From Dialister sp. (GTDB taxonomy: Bacteria > Bacillota > Negativicutes > Veillonellales > Dialisteraceae): 5,479 nucleotides of DNA. The first letter of the stretch is position 1. Each line of letters opens with the position of its first letter. Positions 1-4,351 of the stretch are shown here, in pieces. The translations under genes and the position numbers were made by a program. The notes under the pieces were generated by a model. It saw nothing but the letters and a program-made list of their open reading frames with translations, ran no database searches and was not told the origin of the DNA. The stretch spans positions 1 to 5,479 of the forward strand of contig JAIJLI010000165.1 of NCBI GenBank assembly GCA_022722495.1. Direction: 5' to 3'.

Positions 1-73
1 GTCCCACCACGGACTCGGTGGTGATCATTTTCTTGAAATCCTCAAAGATCTGCTTTCTAACTTCATCATCCAT
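1..73 (-). CDS. GerW/YtfJ-like sporulation-family protein, N-terminal fragment (cut by window edge)
   Basis: Only the first 24 codons are inside the window. The peptide begins MDDEVRKQIFEDFKKM and continues to ITTESVVG. A short amphipathic helix followed by a T-x-S-V-V-G stretch resembles the start of GerW/YtfJ-family proteins, which begin with a similar helix and a V(I)VGxP motif. In Bacillus subtilis, ytfJ sits beside ytfI, a DUF2953 gene, and the same neighbour is found here; this synteny is the main support. GerW is known as a spore germination factor in Bacillus, but homologues also occur in lineages that may not sporulate, so the role here is open. The start overlaps the end of the DUF2953 gene by 8 bases, and a purine-rich AGAGGA lies upstream within that gene, indicating coupled translation. 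Identification is moderately sure because so little of the protein is visible. Confidence 0.6.
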   Translation of the reverse strand, partial: MDDEVRKQIFEDFKKMITTESVVG

Positions 74-737
74 GGTTCTTTTCCTCTTTTCTGAAATGCC
101 AGAACTCTCTGGCGGGTCTCGACAGGAGAAGCTTGCCGGCTATATAGATCATAGTCAAAGGAATGATCCGCCCCTTTGCCTCCCCCGACAGGGTATTCAC
201 GGGCTGTAGATAATTCCATCGGATCTCTTTTGTCTCTTGGGCAAGGAACGCCATCGCCATACCGCAGGCAATGCCCGTCGTCATGGGATCGCCTGTCCCA
301 AAGTCTCCCCGAATGCGGCATCTGCGTGGAAAGCTGTGCGACAGGAGCTTTCCTGCCGCATGGAGGACACGCTCCGCGAGCCCATTTCCCATGGCGAAAC
401 GGATCTCTCGCCAAAGGGAGGCCCCCTTCTTCTCCTCTGCCACACTCTCTGCTTGCCCCTCGTCAGCATCCGGCAGCCTCTCATGTACTTCTGCCTTCTC
501 TTCTGCCTGTGCGAGCGCTTCTTCCATCCAGTCCATTTCAAGCTCTTCTGTCATTTCCACTTGAGGTGAGGGCTCTTCCCCGGCAGGCGGAAGCTCGATC
601 TCCTTCCTCCAAAGGCACAAAAGCACGGAGACCGACAGGGTGAGCCTCCAGCGCACGAGCGTCACGGTATAACGGATGGGGATCAGGAGAAGTATAAGAA
701 CAGCGGCGAGGAGAAAGGCAAGCATGCCTATGATCAT
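66..737 (-). CDS. DUF2953 domain membrane protein (YtfI-like)
   Basis: A 223-residue protein of unknown biochemical function. Residues 3-21 form one strongly hydrophobic N-terminal membrane segment. Residues 46-105 are a highly acidic linker rich in Glu and Ala, probably coiled or disordered. The C-terminal half carries the G-T-G-D-P motif at 147-151 followed by T-T-G (153-155), the pattern I associate with DUF2953 proteins. Residues 191-205 are a second hydrophobic stretch, possibly peripheral to the membrane. In Bacillus the family member YtfI is encoded next to ytfJ (gerW), matching the order here, so a role linked to the GerW-like product is inferred. The start codon overlaps the stop of the WYL regulator gene (ATGA, 4 bases). 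No Shine-Dalgarno sequence is visible before it, so translation probably depends on coupling. A second ATG four codons downstream is an alternative start. Confidence 0.8.
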   Translation of the reverse strand: MIIGMLAFLLAAVLILLLIPIRYTVTLVRWRLTLSVSVLLCLWRKEIELPPAGEEPSPQVEMTEELEMDWMEEALAQAEEKAEVHERLPDADEGQAESVAEEKKGASLWREIRFAMGNGLAERVLHAAGKLLSHSFPRRCRIRGDFGTGDPMTTGIACGMAMAFLAQETKEIRWNYLQPVNTLSGEAKGRIIPLTMIYIAGKLLLSRPAREFWHFRKEEKNHG

Positions 738-1768
738 AGGCCGTAGAGGCGCGCCAGGCTCTGGGCTGCCTCCTTCACCTCCCGCACCAGGTACGACGGA
801 GAGAGCACCTTGACGAGCGGCGCCTTCTTCAGAGCCCAGGCTTTCATGGCGGCTTGGGGGAGCGTCACTTCCATGGTCACCTTATCCGGACTCGCAGAGA
901 TGAGGCGGGCCCTCTTGCCGAAATCCGTCTGAATGTCTGTCAGAAGGCGCACATCTGCCTCGAAGGTGATCTCTACGGGATTTCCTGTATAAATATCCCG
1001 ATCTGCCACCAGAAGCTCATCGAGCTTCGCAGAGGCATCGGCGCCTGCGAGGCTTTTCTGTCCCCGCGCCGGCGCAGAAAGGAGCATGATGTCCGCCATA
1101 CGGTCTACGAAAAAATAGGAAATATCCTCCCGTCCTTCCACATTGCAGAGAAGACAGTACCGATCATCCGATGCGATCACCTGAAAAGGATGTACGATAT
1201 AGCAGCGCGCCTCTCCTGACGGGCTCACACCGTGATGCCGTTTGCCATCCACTTCATAGTGGTCATAGTAAAAGGAAATCTGCCTCTTTTCGCAAAGTGC
1301 CTGCGAGAGCAGGACGAGCGTCTCCCTCACGTCCGGGAGATTCTGCGGAAGCGGCAGATTCCGTATGCCTTCCTTCCCATCCTCAAAAGAACGGCACTGC
1401 AGCCGCTTTAGCTTCTCTGCGAGCTGGCGGATCCGTCCCGCCGGAAGATGCGAGAAATAGAGGAGATCGATCACCGTCTTCAGATCCTGTGGCGAGAGCA
1501 CATGATCCCAGTACCAGTCAAGCGAAAGCGGCGCTTCCTTCCCGTTCACCATGCGCGGCACCTCGCGGCACATCACAGGCAGCCCCGCCTCCTTCAGGCG
1601 GAGCAGATTTCTGGATATAGACTTGCGGCTCACGACCATCCCATACTTGCTCTCCATAAGACGAAGAATGTCCTGCTGAGACAAAGGGTGATCCTTGTCC
1701 GACTCGCGCAAAAGGACCTGCACGATGCGGATGATAGAGAGCTTGCTGCCCGTCTCACTGCTTGCCAT
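734..1768 (-). CDS. WYL domain-containing HTH transcriptional regulator
   Basis: A 344-residue protein with the usual length and layout of WYL regulators. Residues about 8-70 form an N-terminal winged helix-turn-helix (recognition helix around VSRKSISRNLLRLKEAG, 46-62), as in DeoR/HTH_11-type proteins. Residues about 148-232 form the WYL domain, with the HPFQVIASDDRYCLLC stretch at 193-208 and the FFVDRM strand at 219-224. The signature Trp-Tyr-Leu is here Arg-Tyr-Cys-Leu (203-206). Residues about 263-343 match the C-terminal WCX-type extension (ITFEADVRLL, ending in VREVKEAAQSLARLYGL). WYL domains are thought to sense ligands such as nucleic acids and to control transcription; the target here is unknown. 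The gene lies 65 bp after the PAP2 gene, with no terminator between, and overlaps the DUF2953 gene by 4 bases. The start is fixed by an exceptionally long ribosome site directly upstream. Confidence 0.88.
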   Translation of the reverse strand: MASSETGSKLSIIRIVQVLLRESDKDHPLSQQDILRLMESKYGMVVSRKSISRNLLRLKEAGLPVMCREVPRMVNGKEAPLSLDWYWDHVLSPQDLKTVIDLLYFSHLPAGRIRQLAEKLKRLQCRSFEDGKEGIRNLPLPQNLPDVRETLVLLSQALCEKRQISFYYDHYEVDGKRHHGVSPSGEARCYIVHPFQVIASDDRYCLLCNVEGREDISYFFVDRMADIMLLSAPARGQKSLAGADASAKLDELLVADRDIYTGNPVEITFEADVRLLTDIQTDFGKRARLISASPDKVTMEVTLPQAAMKAWALKKAPLVKVLSPSYLVREVKEAAQSLARLYGL

Positions 1769-1769
1769 A

Positions 1770-1783
1770 GGATCACCTCCTTA
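1770..1783 (-). promoter_or_regulatory. Extended Shine-Dalgarno of the WYL regulator gene
   Basis: On the coding strand the sequence TAAGGAGGTGATCC lies one base before the ATG at 1768. It is the exact complement of the 16S rRNA 3' end (GGATCACCTCCTT, plus a final A in E. coli), so 13-14 bases can pair where 4-6 are typical. The spacing from AGGAGG to the ATG is 7 bases. It settles the start codon and predicts strong ribosome binding. Confidence 0.85.
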
Positions 1784-1833
1784 GGAAAATGAGGGATGCG
1801 GATACGAAAAAGCTGCCGGTGACACATCCCCGC

Positions 1834-2412
1834 TCACTTTCTCGAGAATACCCAGTCACTCACCGCCGAGCCGAAATTCGCGAGCTGAGCGAGGGCTGCC
1901 GGGAAAGGCGCGGCGTGGATCAGCCGATGCACGAGCCCCGCGATGGCGACGCCGCCCAAAAGGTCCGTCGGATAATGCACACCGGCGAAAATACGGGAAA
2001 ATGCAAGAAGCCCGGCAAAGGCCGCCATCAGCTGCGCCCCCGGCATGTGCATGCGGAGAAGCTCCATGACGACGACGGCCCCATTCATCGTGTGATTGCT
2101 GGGAAATGATGCATTGGCCTTATGCCCGGTGAAATTCCAGATGCGCCAGTCGCATACAAAAGGCCTTCTCCGTCTCCACACCCTGCCGATGGCAAAGGAA
2201 AGGAGAGATGCGACCACGACCCCCGCGAAGGACAGCACGCAGCAGAGCCTGCGCGCCTTCCGTCCTTCCCCGGGTGCAAACCAGAGGAGAAGTCCGTAGA
2301 TCACAAAAGCCCAGTGTCCGTAGCGTGTGACAAGGTCCATGAACAGACTCGCCTTGCGCGAGACGGATGTGGCTTCATTCACCTTTCTTACGATATAGAG
2401 ATCCGGATTCAT
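1834..2412 (-). CDS. PAP2-family membrane phosphatase (possible undecaprenyl-diphosphatase)
   Basis: A 192-residue polytopic membrane protein with the three phosphatase signatures of the PAP2 (type 2 phosphatidic acid phosphatase) superfamily. The first is a basic stretch ending in Arg-Pro (R77 to R83-P84; the usual leading Lys appears replaced by Arg, one position shifted). The second is PSNH at 104-107, and the third is S139-R140-x5-H146-x3-D150 within a GVHYPTD stretch. H107 and H146 are the expected proton donor and nucleophile. Hydrophobic segments lie around 32-46, 57-75, 110-122, 126-141 and 151-163. Small bacterial members such as BcrC recycle undecaprenyl pyrophosphate for cell-wall synthesis; others act on lipid phosphates, and the substrate cannot be told from sequence. 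The ATG at 2412 was chosen because AAGGAGG lies just upstream; the longer reading from 2472 would begin inside the promoter. Confidence 0.88.
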   Translation of the reverse strand: MNPDLYIVRKVNEATSVSRKASLFMDLVTRYGHWAFVIYGLLLWFAPGEGRKARRLCCVLSFAGVVVASLLSFAIGRVWRRRRPFVCDWRIWNFTGHKANASFPSNHTMNGAVVVMELLRMHMPGAQLMAAFAGLLAFSRIFAGVHYPTDLLGGVAIAGLVHRLIHAAPFPAALAQLANFGSAVSDWVFSRK

Positions 2413-2443
2413 CAGCTTCCTCCTTTGCTGCTTGTTGCTTCTC

Positions 2444-2472
2444 ATTTTAGCATAAGGAGGGGGATTTGACAA
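2444..2472 (-). promoter_or_regulatory. Sigma-70 type promoter for the PAP2 gene
   Basis: On the minus strand TTGTCA (2467-2472) is followed after exactly 17 bases by TAAAAT (2444-2449). A TG one base before the -10 box makes it an extended -10 promoter. Transcription would begin near 2437, leaving a leader of roughly 25 bases that contains AAGGAGG. It may drive the whole run PAP2, WYL regulator, DUF2953 and GerW-like gene, because no other promoter or terminator is evident between them. Confidence 0.75.
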
Positions 2473-2497
2473 AAGCGGGGACGCGGAGAGGACAAGT

Positions 2498-2522
2498 AAA
2501 AAAGAGCCGCGCGGCCCTTTTT
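2498..2522 (-). terminator. Intrinsic terminator after the 70-residue membrane protein gene
   Basis: On the minus strand an 8-bp stem (AAAGGGCC with GGCTCTTT, one G-U pair) closes a GCGC tetraloop and runs into a T tract of six. The stem starts right at the stop codon (2521-2523). It separates this gene from the PAP2 promoter about 30 bp further on. Confidence 0.85.
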
Positions 2523-2733
2523 ATACGTTCTTCTTTTTTTCTTCCGCTTCCTTCTTCTTTTTCTCTACCGTTTCCAGATAGCCGCTCCGCCGAAGCACCA
2601 TAGACAAAATGGCAACCAGCGAGCCTAGAAGGATGAAAGTATTCATCGTCGTGAATCCCTCGCCCCAGCCGATACGAAAGATCGCATAAGCAAGCACGAC
2701 AAAAAGCAGTGAATCTTGAAATTTACCAAACAT
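2521..2733 (-). CDS. Small two-helix membrane protein of unknown function
   Basis: A 70-residue protein that I do not recognise. Residues about 7-23 (around LLFVVLAYAIFR) and 29-47 (around FILLGSLVAILSMVL) are two probable membrane helices joined by a short GWGEGFTT loop. Residues 57-69 form a charged Lys/Glu tail. The ATG at 2733 has GGGAGG 7 bases upstream. Another ATG at 2748, five codons earlier, also has AGGAG before it, but that AGGAG lies between the -10 box and the predicted transcription start, so the message would hardly include it. The open frame continues upstream to 3063, but that part runs through the promoter and a repeat mosaic and is not likely coding. The gene has its own promoter and terminator, so it is monocistronic. 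Function cannot be inferred from neighbours. Confidence 0.72.
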   Translation of the reverse strand: MFGKFQDSLLFVVLAYAIFRIGWGEGFTTMNTFILLGSLVAILSMVLRRSGYLETVEKKKKEAEEKKKNV

Positions 2734-2758
2734 CGCGTTCCCTCCCATCTTTTCTCCT

Positions 2759-2787
2759 ACAATAACGGAAAGCAGTGTCCTCGTCAA
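2759..2787 (-). promoter_or_regulatory. Sigma-70 type promoter for the small membrane protein gene
   Basis: TTGACG (2782-2787) and TATTGT (2759-2764) on the minus strand are separated by exactly 17 bases. Transcription would begin near 2752, giving a short leader of about 19 bases that contains GGGAGG. The promoter sits about 40 bp downstream of the heptad repeat at 2827-2854. Confidence 0.72.
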
Positions 2788-2826
2788 GTAAAAACTTCTC
2801 ATGTGCATGGAAGAGAGATGGGGGCT

Positions 2827-2854
2827 AGTGACTGGTGACTGGTGACTAGTGACT
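2827..2854. repeat. Heptanucleotide tandem array, 4 copies of RGTGACT
   Basis: Four exact 7-bp units in a row, the first base being A or G (AGTGACT or GGTGACT) and the rest invariant. The reverse complement is the unit GTCAC(T/C)A found at 4208-4221. A CTAG lies at the left boundary. Confidence 0.92.
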
Positions 2855-2891
2855 TGAAAGGTGCTTTCGAGCATCGCCCCATCCATACTCT

Positions 2892-2919
2892 GCGGCGCTT
2901 CTATATTTTTATGCGCCGC
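2892..2919. repeat. 28-bp GC palindrome, copy 1
   Basis: Seven-base arms GCGGCGC (2892-2898) and GCGCCGC (2913-2919) enclose a 14-base AT-rich loop. The reverse complement matches 4119-4146 at 27 of 28 positions, loop included. No T tract follows on either strand, so it is not a standard terminator. Confidence 0.9.
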
Positions 2920-2926
2920 CCCCCCG

Positions 2927-2953
2927 CTGAACCCTCTGAACCGGTAGAACCCG
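2927..2953. repeat. Three imperfect 9-bp tandem repeats (YTGAACC type)
   Basis: Three units of period 9 share the core GAACC, starting at 2927, 2936 and 2945. The core resembles the CTGAACC/TTGAACC units at 4316-4336, but the period differs (9 against 7). It fills the same place between conserved block and palindrome that an AAAT heptad array fills in the other spacer. Confidence 0.65.
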
Positions 2954-2961
2954 CTCCCCGT

Positions 2962-3009
2962 CTTTCGCAAACAATCAAGGGGGCAGGCAGCACGCCCACG
3001 GTCTAACCC
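2962..3009. repeat. Conserved block, copy 1 (48 bp)
   Basis: Read on the minus strand it begins GGGTTAG, contains GCGTGCTG and CCCCTTGATTG, and ends TGCGAAAG. The copy at 4029-4072 on the plus strand has about 39 identical positions with a 4-bp length difference. It starts directly at the T tract of the sucD terminator. Confidence 0.8.
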
Positions 3010-3038
3010 AAAAAGCAGTCCCTCGCGGGACTGCTTTT
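3006..3038 (-). terminator. Intrinsic terminator of sucD
   Basis: A perfect 12-bp inverted repeat, AAAAGCAGTCCC (3011-3022) with GGGACTGCTTTT (3027-3038), encloses a 4-base loop. On the minus strand it follows the sucD stop codon within 2 bases and ends in TTTTT. Since the stem is also flanked by A/T on the other side, it could work in both directions. Confidence 0.9.
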
Positions 3039-3040
3039 CA

Positions 3041-3943
3041 TCAGCATGTATGGCATTCGTCATAGAGCCCTTCCTTTTTCAAGAGCTCGATGACCGTCTC
3101 ACCGATATGCGCTACCGTTTCTGCGACAGGGATCCCCACCGCATTCAGCGCAGCGATCTTTTCTACCGCAGTCCCCTTGCCGCCGGAAATGATGGCGCCG
3201 GCATGACCCATGCGCTTTCCTGGAGGTGCCATGCGGCCGGCGATGAAGGCAGCGACAGGCTTCTTCATATTGTCATGGATCCATTTCGCAGCCTGTTCCT
3301 CCGCCGTACCACCGATCTCGCCGATCATGAGGACCGCCTTGGTATCCGGGTCGTCATTGAAAAGCTTCAGTGCATCGATGAAGTCCGTGCCTTTGATCGG
3401 GTCGCCGCCGATGCCGATCGCACTCGTCTGTCCGATGCCTGCATGGGTCAGCTGGAAGGTCGCTTCGTAAGTCAGCGTGCCGGAGCGGGAAACCACGCCC
3501 ACGTGGCCTTTTTTATAGATCTGCCCAGGGATGATGCCGATATTCGCTTCATCGACAGAAATGAGACCCGGGCAGTTCGGTCCGATGAGGCGGGTCTTTT
3601 TGCCCACCATGTAGCGGTGCACCTTGACCATATCTTCGACCGGGATATGTTCCGTAATGCAGACAACGAGCTCCAAGCCCGCTTCGACGGCTTCAAGGAT
3701 GGCATCGGCTGCAAAGGCAGCCGGTACGAAAATGACCGAGGTCGTGGCTTTGGTGACAGCGACGGCATCTCTCACGGTATTGAAGACCGGTACGCCGCAG
3801 CAGACTTCACCGGCTCTTCCCGGTGCCGTGCCGCCTACGATATTTGTGCCATACTTCTGCATCTGTTCGGTATGGAAACGGGCTGCCTTGCCCGTGATGC
3901 CCTGCACAATGACTTTGGTATCTTTATGAATTAAAACGCTCAT
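3041..3943 (-). CDS. sucD: Succinate--CoA ligase (ADP/GDP-forming), alpha subunit
   Basis: A complete 300-residue alpha subunit, close to the usual 290-300. With SucC it converts succinyl-CoA, phosphate and NDP to succinate, CoA and NTP in the cytoplasm. The N-terminal CoA-binding Rossmann domain shows [12 protein letters not shown] (13-24) and the start of the ligase domain shows GPNCPG (121-126). The active-site phosphohistidine is H247 in [14 protein letters not shown] (246-259), matching His246 of the E. coli enzyme. [14 protein letters not shown] (175-188) and GEIGGTAEE (208-216) are also conserved. The ATG is set by AGGAGG 8 bases upstream. It follows sucC in the normal order but 408 bp away, which is unusual. 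A good terminator follows the stop. In an anaerobe the enzyme would serve a branched TCA or succinate/propionate route, or provide succinyl-CoA; this is inferred. Confidence 0.97.
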   Translation of the reverse strand: MSVLIHKDTKVIVQGITGKAARFHTEQMQKYGTNIVGGTAPGRAGEVCCGVPVFNTVRDAVAVTKATTSVIFVPAAFAADAILEAVEAGLELVVCITEHIPVEDMVKVHRYMVGKKTRLIGPNCPGLISVDEANIGIIPGQIYKKGHVGVVSRSGTLTYEATFQLTHAGIGQTSAIGIGGDPIKGTDFIDALKLFNDDPDTKAVLMIGEIGGTAEEQAAKWIHDNMKKPVAAFIAGRMAPPGKRMGHAGAIISGGKGTAVEKIAALNAVGIPVAETVAHIGETVIELLKKEGLYDECHTC

Positions 3944-3951
3944 GGGTACAT

Positions 3952-3957
3952 CCTCCT
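3952..3957 (-). promoter_or_regulatory. Ribosome binding site of sucD
   Basis: AGGAGG on the minus strand, 8 bases before the ATG at 3943. It fixes the start; the adjoining 12-bp tandem repeat begins just upstream of it. Confidence 0.85.
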
Positions 3958-3981
3958 GAGGTTAAATGAGAGGTTAAATGA
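3958..3981. repeat. Perfect 12-bp tandem duplication upstream of sucD
   Basis: GAGGTTAAATGA occurs twice with no gap (3958-3969 and 3970-3981), directly beside the sucD Shine-Dalgarno. On the message strand each copy reads TCATTTAACCTC. It may be replication slippage or a trace of an insertion event at the edge of the repeat mosaic. Confidence 0.9.
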
Positions 3982-4002
3982 TAAGTATTTGTTCGTAGTC
4001 AA
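3973..4002 (-). promoter_or_regulatory. Weak candidate promoter for sucD
   Basis: TTGACT (3997-4002) is a good -35 box. With an 18-base spacer the -10 would be TTTAAC (3973-3978), matching only 4 of 6 consensus bases and lying in the 12-bp tandem duplication. A separate sucD promoter would make sense given the large gap from sucC, but this one is not convincing on sequence alone. Confidence 0.3.
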
Positions 4003-4028
4003 ACGTAGCAGACCGAACCGTATTACAA

Positions 4029-4072
4029 GGGTTAGCCCATGGGGCGTGCTGCCCCTTGATTGCGTGCGAAAG
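4029..4072. repeat. Conserved block, copy 2 (44 bp)
   Basis: Plus-strand copy of the block at 2962-3009, in the opposite orientation. It shares GGGTTAG at the start, GCGTGCTG, CCCCTTGATTG and the ending TGCGAAAG. It contains a small hairpin GGGGC-GTGCT-GCCCC (4041-4055), which is partly kept in the other copy. Confidence 0.8.
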
Positions 4073-4087
4073 CCTCGCTTGAATGAA

Positions 4088-4115
4088 AAATTAGAAATGA
4101 GAAATGTGAAATGGC
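4088..4115. repeat. Heptanucleotide array, 4 units of AAATNNG type
   Basis: Four consecutive 7-bp units, each beginning AAAT; the first three end in G (for example AAATGAG, AAATGTG) and the last runs into the GC palindrome. The unit sequence is unrelated to the GTCACTA units nearby, but the period is the same. Confidence 0.8.
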
Positions 4116-4118
4116 GGT

Positions 4119-4146
4119 GCGGCGCATAAAAATACAGAAGCGCCGC
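4119..4146. repeat. 28-bp GC palindrome, copy 2
   Basis: Arms GCGGCGC (4119-4125) and GCGCCGC (4140-4146) surround a 14-base AT-rich loop. It is the inverted copy of 2892-2919, with a single difference inside the loop. Confidence 0.9.
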
Positions 4147-4179
4147 GGAGGTTTGAAACTAGCGGTTTTCTCGTATCGC

Positions 4180-4235
4180 AAACCTAATCCCTAGCCACCA
4201 ATCCCTAGTCACCAGTCACTAACCACTCATCCCTG
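4180..4235. repeat. Degenerate heptanucleotide array, 8 units
   Basis: Eight consecutive 7-bp units with strongly conserved C at the third and fifth base in most units, such as ATCCCTA (4187 and again 4201), GTCACCA (4208) and GTCACTA (4215). The GTCAC(Y)A units are the reverse complement of the array at 2827-2854. The outer units are more diverged. Confidence 0.78.
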
Positions 4236-4266
4236 TTTTCAAACTTCAGGTTGATAGGTTGTGGTA

Positions 4267-4292
4267 GCGGCGCACAATTCATAAAGCGCCGC
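4267..4292. repeat. 26-bp GC palindrome, related to the 28-bp copies
   Basis: The same seven-base arms GCGGCGC (4267-4273) and GCGCCGC (4286-4292) enclose a different 12-base AT-rich loop. Conserved arms with a varying loop suggest selection for, or recognition of, the hairpin ends. It lies 60 bp after the sucC stop and has no T tract. Confidence 0.85.
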
Positions 4293-4308
4293 CGCTTCTC
4301 TCAACGTC

Positions 4309-4343
4309 TGAAACCTTGAACCCGCCAACCTGAACCCGTCAAC
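4309..4343. repeat. Heptanucleotide array next to the sucC stop, 5 units
   Basis: Five 7-bp units alternate between a TGAACC type (TTGAACC at 4316, CTGAACC at 4330) and a CGYCAAC type (CGCCAAC at 4323, CGTCAAC at 4337), making a near-perfect 14-bp double repeat. The array ends 8 bp before the sucC stop codon. Confidence 0.78.
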
Positions 4344-4351
4344 CTTTATTT

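Larger units (their letters stand above)
2788..3010. other. Non-coding spacer between sucD and the small membrane gene, filled by a repeat mosaic
   Basis: Between the sucD terminator and the promoter at 2759-2787 no convincing gene is seen. The stretch holds, in minus-strand order, a conserved block (3009-2962), three 9-bp TGAACC-type repeats, a 28-bp GC palindrome, a small GAAAG-GTG-CTTTC hairpin (2856-2868) and a heptad array. A run of seven C lies at 2919-2925. The same order of modules recurs in opposite orientation at 4029-4235. Confidence 0.75.
3944..4351. other. 408-bp non-coding spacer between sucC and sucD, built of repeats
   Basis: No coding gene is supported here. From left to right it holds the sucD ribosome site, a 12-bp tandem duplication, a conserved block (4029-4072), an AAAT heptad array (4088-4115), a 28-bp palindrome (4119-4146), an inverted repeat AGGTTTG/CAAACCT (4149-4155 and 4179-4185), a heptad array (4180-4235), a second GC palindrome (4267-4292) nested inside TTCAGGTTG/CAACCTGAA (4245-4253 and 4326-4334), and a further heptad array up to the sucC stop. 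No T-tract terminator for sucC is visible on the minus strand, so read-through into sucD is possible. Confidence 0.8.

Noticed and set aside
176..643. Plus-strand open frames opposite the DUF2953 gene
   Set aside because: Low-complexity Pro/Ser/Arg-rich translations typical of shadow frames; no ribosome site.
1770..1783. Fragment of a 16S rRNA 3' end on the plus strand
   Set aside because: Only the anti-SD tail sequence is present, with no rRNA helix 45 sequence beside it; it is explained as the complement of a long Shine-Dalgarno.
1786..1831. Hairpin between the PAP2 and WYL genes (GGGATG with CATCCC)
   Set aside because: A 6-bp stem with a loop of more than 20 bases and no T tract; too weak to call a terminator or attenuator.
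2413..2472. Upstream start for the PAP2 protein (20 more residues)
   Set aside because: The added part covers the -35 and -10 boxes and has no ribosome site, whereas the ATG at 2412 follows AAGGAGG.
2749..3063. In-frame extension that would make the small membrane protein 180 residues long
   Set aside because: It runs through the sucD terminator, the repeat mosaic and the promoter at 2759-2787, and its translation has low-complexity, unrelated content. The downstream ATG has a good ribosome site.
3050..3934. Long open frame of 294 codons on the plus strand opposite sucD
   Set aside because: It is antisense to a clearly conserved enzyme gene, shows no recognisable motif or ribosome site and is explained by codon bias in sucD.
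2827..4235. CRISPR array
   Set aside because: The repeat units are 7-28 bp, contiguous or irregular, with no equal-length unique spacers and no cas genes.
4263..4297. Terminator of sucC formed by the GC palindrome
   Set aside because: On the minus strand the stem is followed by ACCACAACC, without a T tract, so it lacks the second half of an intrinsic terminator.
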